DNA of 64,000 nucleotides from Rhizobium sp. ACO-34A (GTDB lineage: Bacteria > Pseudomonadota > Alphaproteobacteria > Rhizobiales > Rhizobiaceae), in the NCBI GenBank assembly GCA_002600635.1, contig CP021374.1, positions 186,001 through 250,000 on the forward strand. Reading direction: 5' to 3'. Below are positions 36,150 through 45,202 of the stretch, piece by piece. Position numbers and translations under genes: made by a program. The notes under the pieces are model-generated. The model worked only from the letters and a program-made list of their open reading frames with translations, searched no databases and was not told the origin of the DNA. Numbering within the stretch: the stretch's first letter is position 1; each line of letters starts with the position of its first letter.

Positions 36150-37346
36150 TTACGACGATGAGGCCTTCGAGATTACCTTGGTGCGATCGATATCGTCGGA
36201 TGACGTGACGACCTTGGGGCCTGCTGATCCGGGTTCGTCGGCGACCTCGCGGATCCATTCGCGGAGAATCGCGACAAGCAGCGCCATCAGCACAGGGCCG
36301 ACGAAGAGGCCGAGGAAGCCCATGGTCTTGACGCCGCCGATCAGGCCGAAAAACGTCGGCAGGAACGGGAGCTTGATCGGACCTCCGACGAGATGCGGGC
36401 GTAGTGTCTTGTCGACGATGAAGAGTTCCGTCGTGCCCCAGACGAACAGGGCGATACCTGGGCCGACCGACCCGCTGGCGAGGAGGTAGATGGAAACCAG
36501 CGTGAAGCTCAGCGGTGCGCCGCCGGGGATGAGGGCCATGACGCCGGTGATGAGCCCGAGCGTCACAGCGGATGGCACGCCGGCCAGCCAGTAGGCGACG
36601 CCGAGCACGACGCCTTCGCCGATTGCGATGATGGTCATGCCGGTCACCGTCGAGCTGATCGTCATAGGCACGATCCGCGACACGCGCTCCCAGCGGTTAG
36701 GCAGTATGCGCTCGCCGAGCTTGTCGAGCTGGGCGGCGAGGTAGCTGCCGTCGCGATAGACGAAGAACAGGGTGATCAGCATGAACAGCAGTGTCAGGAA
36801 CCACTGGAAGGCCGAGGTGCCGAAAACCAGCAGGCCTCTGTAGATGCTGCCGATATTCGAGCCGCTCGTCAGTTGGACCAGCTCGCCGAGACCGCCGGGA
36901 TGACCGAGATACTTATCCCATTGTTCCAGCAGGGATACACCGATGATCGGAAGGGCACCCAGCCATTGTGGTGCGGGAGCGCCGGTCGCATTGGCCTGAA
37001 CCGCCCAGGCGGCCCAGATCTTGATTTCCTGCACGGCATAAAAGGCGGCGAGCGAAATTGGAACCACAATGAAGGATATGACGGAAACGATCGCAATCGT
37101 CGCGGCGAGAGTGCGATTGCCGCTGACGGATTCGAGCAGGCGACGATAAAGCGGCCAGCTGGCAAAGCCGATTACCAGTGCTGCCAGCACCGGCACGACG
37201 AAGCCGTGAAAGAAATAAACCCCGGCGAGCAGTACGAAGACGAGAAGCCAGCGGGCTGCCGATCGCGGACCCACGAGGAATGCCGGATCGTCGTGGTCAT
37301 TGTCGGACGGACTGGGCGTTTTCACGGCCTTTTCACCTTCATGCAT
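36150..37346 (-). CDS. AI-2E family (PerM/YdiK-like) membrane protein
   Basis: A 398-residue membrane protein with about eight helices and the family region SSTVTGMTIIAIGEGVVLG, followed by GVPSAVTLGLITGVMALIPGGAP. Members are exporters or Na+/H+ antiporters; a role in AI-2 export is proven for few, so no substrate is claimed. Upstream on the opposite strand lies the sugar-importer promoter. Confidence 0.88.
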   Translation of the reverse strand: MHEGEKAVKTPSPSDNDHDDPAFLVGPRSAARWLLVFVLLAGVYFFHGFVVPVLAALVIGFASWPLYRRLLESVSGNRTLAATIAIVSVISFIVVPISLAAFYAVQEIKIWAAWAVQANATGAPAPQWLGALPIIGVSLLEQWDKYLGHPGGLGELVQLTSGSNIGSIYRGLLVFGTSAFQWFLTLLFMLITLFFVYRDGSYLAAQLDKLGERILPNRWERVSRIVPMTISSTVTGMTIIAIGEGVVLGVAYWLAGVPSAVTLGLITGVMALIPGGAPLSFTLVSIYLLASGSVGPGIALFVWGTTELFIVDKTLRPHLVGGPIKLPFLPTFFGLIGGVKTMGFLGLFVGPVLMALLVAILREWIREVADEPGSAGPKVVTSSDDIDRTKVISKASSS

Positions 37347-37643
37347 GGTCTCTTGCGCATTTCGGTTCCAGTTGACCTTATCCGGACTCGCGGCGCAATG
37401 ACTTTGTTCGGTTTCGCGAGCGCGGCGAAGCTTTCTTGCGCACCGTCCCGAGCGTGGCCTGCATAACAGGTGGTCGGACTGATTTGAAGTTCACAAAACG
37501 TTTTCGCGGTGATGAAAAATGAGTGTATATGCATTGCTTATACACTTTTAACGGGTATATATTTACATATAATAGTACTATTGCTAGCGTCACGACATGC
37601 CGAACCTGCGGAGGGCAGGTCAGGCAATTTTGGGGAGGAAATC
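37347..37643. other. Intergenic region, AI-2E gene to ytfQ
   Basis: About 300 bp without a gene. The half next to ytfQ is very AT-rich and holds the operator and -10 described below; the half next to the AI-2E family gene shows nothing distinct. Confidence 0.6.
37522..37573 (+). promoter_or_regulatory. Operator palindrome and promoter of the ytfQRT-yjfF operon
   Basis: AGTGTATA (37522-37529) and TATACACT (37539-37546) are perfect inverted arms with a 9-nt spacer. A consensus TATAAT follows at 37568-37573, and the start codon at 37644 is 71 nt further. The palindrome would overlap or flank the -35 region, as expected for a repressor site. The GntR/FadR gene at the operon's end is the natural candidate to bind it (inference). 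Confidence 0.5.
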
Positions 37644-38606
37644 ATGTCTGTTCTATCGAAACTCGCGCTTGGCGCGGGTGTGTCTATCCTTTTGTCCACG
37701 ACTGCGATGGCGGCTGATCTGACGGTCGGTTTTTCGCAGATCGGATCGGAATCCGGCTGGCGTGCGGCGGAAACGTCCGTGACCAAGGCCGAAGCCGAAA
37801 AGCGTGGTATCGATCTCAAGTTCGCCGATGCGCAGCAGAAGCAGGAAAACCAGATCAAGGCGATCCGTGGCTTCATCGCCCAGGGCGTCGATGCGATCCT
37901 CGTCGCGCCGGTTGTCGCTACCGGCTGGGAAGCGGTTCTCGGCGAAGCCAAGGATGCCAAGATCCCGGTCATCCTGCTCGATCGCGGTGTCGATGCATCG
38001 CAGGATCTCTACCTGACCTCGATCGCTTCCGATCAGGTCGAGGAAGGCCGTGTGGCCGGACGCTGGCTGACTGAAACCGTGAAGGACAAGGACTGCAAGG
38101 TCGTCGAACTGCAGGGCACCGTCGGCTCCACGCCGGCGATCAACCGCAAGAAGGGCTTCGAGGAAGCTATCGCCGATCACAAGAACGTCTCGATTGCCCG
38201 CAGCCAGACCGGCGACTTCACTCGCTCCAAGGGCAAGGAAGTCATGGAAGGTTTCATCAAGGCCGAGAATGGCGGCAAGGGCATCTGCGCAGTCTACGCC
38301 CATAACGACGACATGGCCGTCGGCGCGATCCAGGCCATCAAGGATGCCGGCCTGAAGCCGGGCTCCGACATTCTCGTCGTCTCCATCGACGCCGTTCCGG
38401 ACATCTTCGCTGCCATGGCCGCAGGCGAAGCCAACGCCACGGTCGAACTGACGCCGAACATGGCCGGGCCTGCCTTCGATGCGCTCGCAGCCTATCTGAA
38501 GGACGGCAAGGAGCCGGCGAAGTTCATCATCACCGAGTCGAAGCTCTACACCCCTGCCGATAACCCCCAGGGTGAATACGACGCCCGCAAGGGTCTCGGG
38601 TACTGA
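37644..38606 (+). CDS. ytfQ: Sugar-binding periplasmic protein, YtfQ-like
   Basis: A 320-residue periplasmic-binding-protein-like (type I) sugar receptor. A Sec signal ends at AMA-AD near residue 25. The ligand-binding pattern (FSQIGSESGWRAA, QKQENQIKAIRGFIAQGVDAI, AHNDDMAVGAIQAIKDAG) matches YtfQ, the galactofuranose receptor of E. coli. GGGGAGGAA stands before ATG 37644; a farther in-frame ATG at 37509 would place 45 unlikely residues before the signal peptide. Galactofuranose or a related sugar is the probable ligand. Confidence 0.88.
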   Translation: MSVLSKLALGAGVSILLSTTAMAADLTVGFSQIGSESGWRAAETSVTKAEAEKRGIDLKFADAQQKQENQIKAIRGFIAQGVDAILVAPVVATGWEAVLGEAKDAKIPVILLDRGVDASQDLYLTSIASDQVEEGRVAGRWLTETVKDKDCKVVELQGTVGSTPAINRKKGFEEAIADHKNVSIARSQTGDFTRSKGKEVMEGFIKAENGGKGICAVYAHNDDMAVGAIQAIKDAGLKPGSDILVVSIDAVPDIFAAMAAGEANATVELTPNMAGPAFDALAAYLKDGKEPAKFIITESKLYTPADNPQGEYDARKGLGY

Positions 38607-38622
38607 TCTTTCTGCCCAGACT

Positions 38623-38656
38623 GGGGCGCCAGCAATGCCGGCGCCCCTTGCATTGC
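38623..38656 (+). terminator. Overlapping inverted repeats after the ytfQ-like gene
   Basis: Stem A: GGGGCGCC (38623-38630) with GGCGCCCC (38640-38647). Stem B: GCAATGC (38632-38638), lying in the loop of A, with GCATTGC (38650-38656). Both are perfect but cannot easily form together. Probably limits read-through from the receptor gene to the ATPase gene. Confidence 0.5.
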
Positions 38657-38700
38657 AGATGAGGTCGGCGAAATATCGTCGCGGAGTGAGGGGGAAGGCT

Positions 38701-40230
38701 ATGGAGACAGTGGATCCGGGCACGGATTTCGTGCTGGAGGCGCGCGGTGTCGGCAAGATATTCGGCCAGAACCGTGCGTTGAACGATGTGACGCTGGGTT
38801 TGCGGGCGGGAGAGGTGCATGCCCTTCTGGGTGAAAACGGCGCCGGCAAGTCGACGCTGATCAAGATCCTGACCGGAGCCTATCAGCCGGATGCCGGCGA
38901 AGTCGTGCTCGATGGCAAGGCGGTGCAGTTTCGCGATCCCCTGGATGCCCAGTCCCATGGCATCGGAACCGTTTACCAGGAAGTCAACCTTCTTCCGAAC
39001 CGCTCCGTCGCGGAAAATCTCTATCTCGGCCATCAGCCGACGCGCTTCGGTTTCGTGCGCAAGTCGCTGATCGCGCGCAATGCCCGCGCGCTTCTTGCGC
39101 GTTACGGCCTCGACATCGATGTCGAGGCGGAGCTTGGCAGCTATTCGGTCGCCGTGCAGCAGATCGTTGCCATCTGCCGGGCCGTCGAGCTTTCCGGCAA
39201 GGTGCTGGTGCTGGACGAACCCACGGCAAGCCTCGACCGTCACGAGGTCGACAGGCTGTTCGAGGTGATCGCCGCGCTAAAGGCCGAGGGGCTTGCGATC
39301 GTCTTCATCACCCATTTCCTCGATCAGGTCTTTTCGATTTCCGACCGCGTGACGATCCTGCGCAATGGTCGCCTCATCGGCACGCGTCCGCTTGCTGGCC
39401 TGACGCGCACCGATGTCGTTCGCATGATGCTTGGCAAGGATGTCAGCTTCGTTCCCGCCGTGACCGGCATAGAGGAGCGTGAGGCCGGCCCCGCCATGGT
39501 CGAGTTCGATGGTTGCGGCAAGAGCGGCAAGGTGAAGCCGTTCTCGGTGCGCATCCACAAGGGCGAGGTGGTCGGCGTAGCCGGGCTTCTCGGATCGGGC
39601 CGTACGGAAATGGCGCGTGTCATGTTCGGCGTCGATCCTTCCGACAGCGGGGAGATCCGCATGGGAAAGAAGCGCATCGACCTGAAGAACCCGGTGCAGG
39701 CCATTGCACACGGCTTCGGCTTCTGCCCGGAGGACCGCAAGGCGGAGGGTATTCTCGGGGATCTCTCGGTGCGCGAAAACATCGTCATCGCGCTGCAGGG
39801 CAAGCTTGGTTGGTTCCGGGCACTCAATCGCGACGAGCAGATGGAAATCGCGGGCAGGTTTGCCGAGGAACTCGATATTCGTGCCGCCTCTCATGATATG
39901 CCGGTGAAGCTTCTGTCCGGTGGCAACCAGCAAAAGGTGATCCTCGCCCGCTGGCTGGCGACAGATCCGGATTTCCTTATTCTCGACGAGCCGACGCGCG
40001 GCATCGACGTCGGCGCCCATGCCGAAATCGTCCGCACCATCAATCGCCTTCGTGAAGACGGTCTGGCACTGATGGTCATCTCGTCCGAACTAGATGAAAT
40101 CGTTGCCTATTCGTCCCGCGTCGTCGTCATGCGCGACCGCGAGATGGTGGCGGAACTGCATGGCGACCAGATAACGCCGGCGGTCATCGTCCAGGCAATC
40201 GCCGCCCAGCCCGAAGGAGAAACCGCATGA
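38701..40230 (+). CDS. ytfR: Sugar ABC importer ATPase with two ATPase domains, YtfR-like
   Basis: A 509-residue tandem-ATPase protein of the CUT2 (ribose-type) class. Domain 1 has Walker A GENGAGKST; domain 2 has a degenerate Walker A (GLLGSGRTEM), as is normal for this class, with signature LSGGNQQK. AGTGAGGGGGAAGG precedes ATG 38701; the frame stays open further upstream to 38572 but this gives no conserved sequence. Works with the two permeases that follow. Confidence 0.92.
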   Translation: METVDPGTDFVLEARGVGKIFGQNRALNDVTLGLRAGEVHALLGENGAGKSTLIKILTGAYQPDAGEVVLDGKAVQFRDPLDAQSHGIGTVYQEVNLLPNRSVAENLYLGHQPTRFGFVRKSLIARNARALLARYGLDIDVEAELGSYSVAVQQIVAICRAVELSGKVLVLDEPTASLDRHEVDRLFEVIAALKAEGLAIVFITHFLDQVFSISDRVTILRNGRLIGTRPLAGLTRTDVVRMMLGKDVSFVPAVTGIEEREAGPAMVEFDGCGKSGKVKPFSVRIHKGEVVGVAGLLGSGRTEMARVMFGVDPSDSGEIRMGKKRIDLKNPVQAIAHGFGFCPEDRKAEGILGDLSVRENIVIALQGKLGWFRALNRDEQMEIAGRFAEELDIRAASHDMPVKLLSGGNQQKVILARWLATDPDFLILDEPTRGIDVGAHAEIVRTINRLREDGLALMVISSELDEIVAYSSRVVVMRDREMVAELHGDQITPAVIVQAIAAQPEGETA

Positions 40231-41234
40231 TCGCAGGCCGGCTGACACGGGCTATAAACCCGCAAACCATTGCCCTGCTCGGCGTGCTGTTCATCAACTG
40301 GCTGCTGTTTCCGGGTTTCTTCGATATCACTTGGCAGGACGGTCGGCTGTTCGGCAGCATGATCGACGTGCTCAATCGCGGTGTCCCCGTGGCTATCCTT
40401 GCCATCGGCATGACCGCGGTCATCGCGACCAAGGGCGTCGACCTCTCGGTTGGCGCTGTCATGGCGATTTCGGGCGCCGTGGCGGCCACCATGGTGACGG
40501 CCGGTTATCCGGGCTACATTGCGGTGTCTGCGGCACTCGCCGCCGGCCTTGTCTGCGGGTTGTGGAACGGCATTCTCGTGACTTTCCTCGAAATCCAGCC
40601 GATCGTCGCAACGCTGGTGCTGATGGTGGCGGGGCGCGGCATCGCGCAGCTCATCACGGAAGGTTCCATCGTGACCTTCTCGGATCCGATCCTGATCTTC
40701 CTTGGCACGGGTTCCCTCTTCGGCCTGCCCATGCCTGTGCTGATTGCCGCATGCCTGCTGATCATCAGCGTTGTGGCGGTGCGATCCACCGCAATAGGTC
40801 TCTTCATCGAGGCCGTCGGCGTCAACCGGACCGCGGCCAGCCTGGCCGGCATTCACAGCCGGCTGCTGCTGCTTGCGATCTACACCTTCTCCGGTTTCTG
40901 CGCCGCCATCTCGGGTATCATCGTTGCCGGCGACATCAGGGGCGCGGACGCCAACAATGCCGGTCTCTGGCTTGAGCTGGATGCGATCCTTGCCGTTGTG
41001 ATCGGCGGCACGTCGTTGCTCGGCGGTCGCTTCTCGATCGCCATGTCGGTGATCGGCGCGATCATCATCCAGGCCATGAACACAGGCATTCTCGTGTCGG
41101 GCTTTCCGCCCGAATTCAACCTCGTGGTCAAGGCCGGTGTCATCATCCTCATCCTGCTGATGCAGTCTCCGCTCGCAGGGCGGCTCGTCGAAGCCCGGCG
41201 CAACCGTCGCCTTCTTTCCGGAAAATCCTCATGA
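40227..41234 (+). CDS. ytfT: Sugar ABC importer permease, YtfT-like
   Basis: A 335-residue CUT2 permease with eight to ten helices and the family motif GVDLSVGAVMAISGAVAA. It overlaps the ATPase gene by 4 nt (ATGA). Together with the next permease it makes the channel. Confidence 0.92.
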   Translation: MIAGRLTRAINPQTIALLGVLFINWLLFPGFFDITWQDGRLFGSMIDVLNRGVPVAILAIGMTAVIATKGVDLSVGAVMAISGAVAATMVTAGYPGYIAVSAALAAGLVCGLWNGILVTFLEIQPIVATLVLMVAGRGIAQLITEGSIVTFSDPILIFLGTGSLFGLPMPVLIAACLLIISVVAVRSTAIGLFIEAVGVNRTAASLAGIHSRLLLLAIYTFSGFCAAISGIIVAGDIRGADANNAGLWLELDAILAVVIGGTSLLGGRFSIAMSVIGAIIIQAMNTGILVSGFPPEFNLVVKAGVIILILLMQSPLAGRLVEARRNRRLLSGKSS

Positions 41235-42217
41235 ACCGCAGCCTTCGTCCTCTGGCGGCAACCGCCCTGATCTTCGCGCTCGCCTATGCGGCCAGCGTCC
41301 TGCAATATCCCGGAATGTTCTCGACGCGTGTCCTCGGCAACTTCCTGACCGACAATGCATTTCTCGGCATCGCGGCAGTCGGCATGACCTTCGTGATCCT
41401 TTCCGGCGGCATCGATCTTTCCGTCGGCGCGGTGATCGGCTTCACCGGGGTCATGATCGCGGTTCTGGTGTCGTGGTATGGCTATCATCCGCTCGTCGCC
41501 TTCGCCGTGGCACTGGGGCTTTCCGCGGCTTTCGGAGCGGCGATGGGTGCTGCCATCCATTATCTTCAGGTGCCATCCTTCATCGTGACGCTAGCGGGGA
41601 TGTTTCTTGCGAGAGGTGTCGCATCGGTGATCACGCAGGATTCCATTCCGGTCACCCACGCATTCTATTCCAGCGTCTCCTCCACCTATTTCCTCATGCC
41701 CGGAGGCGGGCGGATCAGCCTGATCGGCGGGCTGATGATCCTGGTCTTCATCGTCGGTGCCTTGCTTGCACACCGCACGCGCTTCGGCTCATACGTCTAC
41801 GCTCTCGGTGGCAACACCACGTCGGCACAGTTGATGGGCGTTCCGGTGGCGCGCACCACGATCCTCGTCTACACGCTCTCTGCGACTTTATCGGGTCTCG
41901 CGGGCATTGTTTTTTCGCTGTATACCTCCGCCGGCTATCCGTTGGCGGCGGTGGGTGTAGAGCTTGATGCCATCGGGGCCGTGGTCATCGGGGGAACCCT
42001 GCTGACGGGCGGTTACGGCTTCGTCTTCGGAACCTTCATCGGCGTCATGCTGCAGGGGCTCGTGCAGACCTACATCATCTTCGACGGTACGCTTTCGAGC
42101 TGGTGGACGAAGATCGTCATCGGCGGACTGCTGTTCGTCTTCATCGTATTGCAGCGGCTGGTCTTCTCGGCTTCCTCGGCACGGGCAAAGGGCTTTTGGA
42201 AATTGAAACATGAGTGA
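41231..42217 (+). CDS. yjfF: Sugar ABC importer permease, YjfF-like
   Basis: A 328-residue CUT2 permease. The motif GGIDLSVGAVIGFTGVM is intact, as is GVPVARTTILVYTLSATLSG. It overlaps the previous permease by 4 nt. The order receptor, ATPase, two permeases equals ytfQRT-yjfF of E. coli. Confidence 0.92.
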   Translation: MNRSLRPLAATALIFALAYAASVLQYPGMFSTRVLGNFLTDNAFLGIAAVGMTFVILSGGIDLSVGAVIGFTGVMIAVLVSWYGYHPLVAFAVALGLSAAFGAAMGAAIHYLQVPSFIVTLAGMFLARGVASVITQDSIPVTHAFYSSVSSTYFLMPGGGRISLIGGLMILVFIVGALLAHRTRFGSYVYALGGNTTSAQLMGVPVARTTILVYTLSATLSGLAGIVFSLYTSAGYPLAAVGVELDAIGAVVIGGTLLTGGYGFVFGTFIGVMLQGLVQTYIIFDGTLSSWWTKIVIGGLLFVFIVLQRLVFSASSARAKGFWKLKHE

Positions 42218-42974
42218 ACCAGGTAGCCTGATCCGCGCGCGTTCCGGGCGGTCGGCTGCACCCAACTTTCATTCGTTCATCATCAACGAGATCGGGGCCG
42301 GCATCGTTTCCGGCCGCTTTCCCGTGGGTTCCATCCTGCCCAGGGACGCCGAGCTTATGGACATCTATGGCGTTTCCCGAACCGTGCTGCGGGAGGCGCT
42401 GAAGACGCTTGAGGCCAAGGGGCTGGTCGAGGCCCGGCCAAAGGTTGGAACGCGAGTCTCGCCGAAGAGCCGCTGGCAGCTCTTCGACCAGCAGGTGCTG
42501 CTCTGGCATTTCGAAGCGGGCCTCGATCCGCAGTTCGTCGGTTATCTCTTCGATGTCCGTCGCCTGCTGGAACTGGAAACGGTACGTCTTGCCGCAAAAC
42601 TGCGCACCGCCGATCACATCCGCATGCTCTACTACTGGCTCCAGCAGATGAGCGTGTCGCGCGGCATGGCTGATTCCTTTGCGCTCGCGACCCTGGAGCT
42701 TCATCGCATCCTCGCGGATACCTCACAGAACCCCATGCTTCGGGCGGCGCTGGGTGTGACAGAGTTCACGCTTGCCGCCGCCATGCCCGTCGGAGACAGC
42801 CGCGATAACAGCGTTTTCTACGAGACCGCGATCAACCGGCGGCGCAATCTCGTGCAGGCCGTGGAGGCGGGCAACGCTGCCGAGGCGGAGACGAGCATCC
42901 TGCAGGCGATCGAGGCGGATCTTGCCGGAGCGCGGGCCCGCAGCGCTGCCGGGATATTGCAAAACGATCATTGA
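42210..42974 (+). CDS. GntR-family (FadR/FCD) regulator of the sugar operon
   Basis: A 254-residue regulator. Winged helix at about 30-100 (GSILPRDAELMDIYGVSRTV, LREALKTLEAKGLVEARPKVGTRV) and an FCD all-helical ligand domain with its metal-binding His residues (LELHRIL). It overlaps yjfF by 8 nt, so it is part of the operon and most likely autoregulates it through the palindrome at 37522-37546. The effector is probably a sugar acid or the imported sugar. Confidence 0.9.
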   Translation: MSEPGSLIRARSGRSAAPNFHSFIINEIGAGIVSGRFPVGSILPRDAELMDIYGVSRTVLREALKTLEAKGLVEARPKVGTRVSPKSRWQLFDQQVLLWHFEAGLDPQFVGYLFDVRRLLELETVRLAAKLRTADHIRMLYYWLQQMSVSRGMADSFALATLELHRILADTSQNPMLRAALGVTEFTLAAAMPVGDSRDNSVFYETAINRRRNLVQAVEAGNAAEAETSILQAIEADLAGARARSAAGILQNDH

Positions 42975-43042
42975 TTTCAGTGGCTTCCCTTCTGTTCTCT
43001 CGCCGCGAGCGGCATGAAAAGGTTTACAAGCGAATTCCGATA

Positions 43043-43061
43043 TTAACCATTTGTTAACCAT
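43043..43061 (+). promoter_or_regulatory. CtrA-type binding site upstream of minC
   Basis: The sequence TTAA-N7-TTAAC (43043-43058) is the full CtrA consensus, and the octamer TTAACCAT occurs as a direct repeat at 43043-43050 and 43054-43061. It ends 37 nt before minC. CtrA is the cell-cycle master regulator of alphaproteobacteria, and in Sinorhizobium meliloti it has been reported to regulate min genes. The match is exact; function is inferred. Confidence 0.7.
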
Positions 43062-43098
43062 GGCGAGGGTACTTACGGTCAACGATTTGTTTACGTAG

Positions 43099-43839
43099 AT
43101 GACCAAAGTGCTAACAGACGCCCGCTCGATCCGAATCAAAGGTCGCTCCTTCCTGGCGGTCGTATTGTCGCCGGACATGCCGCTTGATCAGTGGCTGGAA
43201 AGGCTCGACGATCTTGCCGCGCGTTCGGCGGGTTTCTTCCTGTCCAGGCCTGTCGTTCTCGACGTGAGTGAGCTGTCGCTCGACAAGGCGCAGATCAAGG
43301 ATCTTCTCGCCGAGCTTGCCGCGCGCAATGTCAGCATCATGGGTATCGAAGGCGCGCGTCCCTCGGCCATCGGGCCGGGAATGCCGCCGGCGCTGAAGGG
43401 TGGCCGCCCGGCATCGGACTTCGAGATCACGCCCTCGGAGTCGGCTGACGAGCCGGAAGAGAAGAAGGAAGAAAGCGCGCCTGTGCTGGTGCCGGAAGTG
43501 CGTCCGGTGCTGCAGTCGCTGGTTATCCGTGAGCCGGTGCGCTCGGGGCAATCGGTGATTTTTCCGGAAGGCGACGTGACGATCATCGGATCGCTCGCCT
43601 CGGGCGCCGAGGTTATCGCCGGTGGGTCGGTTCATATCTACGGCGCGTTGCGCGGCCGCGCCATGGCGGGGTCGCTCGGAAACGCCGAAGCACGCATTTT
43701 CTGCCGCAAGCTCGAAGCGGAGCTGGTCGCTATCGACGGCATCTACAAGATGGCCGAAGACCTGCCCGCCGCACTTCGCGGTCAACCCGTACAGCTATGG
43801 CTCGAAGACGATTCGATCATGGCAGCAAAAGTTATCTGA
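43099..43839 (+). CDS. minC: Septum-site inhibitor MinC
   Basis: A 246-residue cell-division inhibitor. The N-terminal domain (about 1-80) would block FtsZ. A Pro/Glu-rich linker follows (about 110-130). The C-terminal beta-helix (about 140-230; VTIIGSLASGAEVIAGGSVHIYGALRGR split by linkers) binds MinD. First gene of the minCDE operon; start ATG 43099. Confidence 0.94.
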   Translation: MTKVLTDARSIRIKGRSFLAVVLSPDMPLDQWLERLDDLAARSAGFFLSRPVVLDVSELSLDKAQIKDLLAELAARNVSIMGIEGARPSAIGPGMPPALKGGRPASDFEITPSESADEPEEKKEESAPVLVPEVRPVLQSLVIREPVRSGQSVIFPEGDVTIIGSLASGAEVIAGGSVHIYGALRGRAMAGSLGNAEARIFCRKLEAELVAIDGIYKMAEDLPAALRGQPVQLWLEDDSIMAAKVI

Positions 43840-43869
43840 GCCGATGCCGGCCGAAAACAGGAGAGCAAG

Positions 43870-44685
43870 ATGGGGAAGGTAATCGTCGTCACTTCAGGCA
43901 AGGGCGGGGTCGGCAAGACGACCACGACTGCCGCGCTCGGCGCGGCCCTGGCGCAGCGGAATGAAAAGGTTGCAGTCGTGGACTTCGATGTCGGCCTGCG
44001 CAACCTCGACCTCGTCATGGGGGCGGAGCGCCGAGTGGTCTACGATCTGGTCAACGTGATCCAGGGCGACGCCAAGCTGCAGCAGGCTCTGATCCGCGAC
44101 AAGCGGCTTGAGACGCTCTTCCTGCTTCCGGCCTCCCAGACACGCGACAAGGACAACCTGACGCCCGAGGGTGTCGAGTGGGTCATCAACGAGCTGCGTC
44201 GTTATTTCGACTGGATCATCTGCGACAGCCCGGCCGGCATCGAACGCGGTGCGACGCTTGCCATGCGGCATGCGGACGTCGCCGTCGTCGTCACCAACCC
44301 GGAAGTCTCCTCCGTCCGCGACAGCGACCGCATCATCGGTCTTCTGGACGCCAAGACCCTCAAGGCCGAACGCGGCGAGCGCATGGAAAAGCACCTGCTG
44401 CTGACCCGCTACGACCCCGCCCGCGCCGAGCGTGGCGACATGCTGAAGGTGGATGACGTCCTCGAAATCCTGTCCATCCCGTTGCTCGGCATCATCCCGG
44501 AAAGCATGGATGTGCTGCGTGCCTCCAATATCGGTGCGCCGGTTACGCTCGCCGATGTCCGCAGTGCTCCGGCCATGGCTTATTTCGACGCGGCACGGCG
44601 TCTGGCGGGCGAAACCCTGCCGATCACCATTCCGGGAGAAAAGCGCGGGATCCTCGGCAAGATCTTCGCCCGGAGGGCAGCATGA
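43870..44685 (+). CDS. minD: Septum-site ATPase MinD
   Basis: A 271-residue ParA-like ATPase with the deviant Walker [10 protein letters not shown] (Lys11, Lys16) and a C-terminal amphipathic membrane-targeting tail ([11 protein letters not shown]). It recruits MinC to the membrane and oscillates with MinE. AGGAGAGCAAG precedes ATG 43870. Confidence 0.97.
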   Translation: MGKVIVVTSGKGGVGKTTTTAALGAALAQRNEKVAVVDFDVGLRNLDLVMGAERRVVYDLVNVIQGDAKLQQALIRDKRLETLFLLPASQTRDKDNLTPEGVEWVINELRRYFDWIICDSPAGIERGATLAMRHADVAVVVTNPEVSSVRDSDRIIGLLDAKTLKAERGERMEKHLLLTRYDPARAERGDMLKVDDVLEILSIPLLGIIPESMDVLRASNIGAPVTLADVRSAPAMAYFDAARRLAGETLPITIPGEKRGILGKIFARRAA

Positions 44686-44942
44686 GCATCTTTCGGCTTT
44701 TCACCCGGCAGAGATCTGCTCCGATGGCGCGGGAGCGCCTGCAGGTCCTTCTCGCCCATGAACGCGCCTCATCTGGCTCGGATCTGGTGGCAACGCTGCG
44801 CGAGGAAATCCTCGCCGTCATCGCGAAGCACGTGGAGCTCGACAGCGATCGCGTGCAGGTGAAGATGGACCGCGACGAGCATTATTCGATCCTCGAGATC
44901 GATGTCGAAATCCCGCTCGAGACGACCATGCAGGCCGCCTGA
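44682..44942 (+). CDS. minE: Cell division topological factor MinE
   Basis: An 86-residue protein with the N-terminal MinD-stimulating segment ([14 protein letters not shown]) and the C-terminal topological domain ([20 protein letters not shown]). It overlaps minD by 4 nt (ATGA). It restricts MinCD to the poles so that division occurs at mid-cell. Confidence 0.96.
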   Translation: MSIFRLFTRQRSAPMARERLQVLLAHERASSGSDLVATLREEILAVIAKHVELDSDRVQVKMDRDEHYSILEIDVEIPLETTMQAA

Positions 44943-44991
44943 GTTTTCAGGGCTTCGTCATGTGACAGGCCCATGGGATCTGTCTTTTCAT

Positions 44992-45029
44992 TCAGGCTGT
45001 CGCCCTTGGGGCGGCGGCCTGATTGCTTT
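44992..45029 (+). terminator. Terminator of the minCDE operon
   Basis: TCAGGCTGTCGCC (44992-45004) pairs with GGCGGCGGCCTGA (45010-45022) over 13 bp, two of them G-U, around a 5-nt loop, followed by TTGCTTT. It is 50 nt past the minE stop. The remaining 170 bp before asnB (45030-45202) contain no gene and should hold the asnB promoter. Confidence 0.6.
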
Positions 45030-45202
45030 AGCGTTGGCGGGTTTTCGCGCCGAATGTTGTTACAATCTTAAGACTCATTTCATCCGTTTTCGATAACGAG
45101 ATCATGGATAGATCGGAACGCCGCCGGTGTGCGGGGTTTCAGGCCGTGGAGTGCGGCCAAAGCAGCCTTTCAGGCGCATGAAGCATCCGAAGGAATGGCG
45201 AT

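Noticed and set aside
38623..38656. H-type pseudoknot after ytfQ
   Set aside because: Connecting loops of 1, 1 and 2 nt are too short to cross stems of 7-8 bp; alternative hairpins are a better description.
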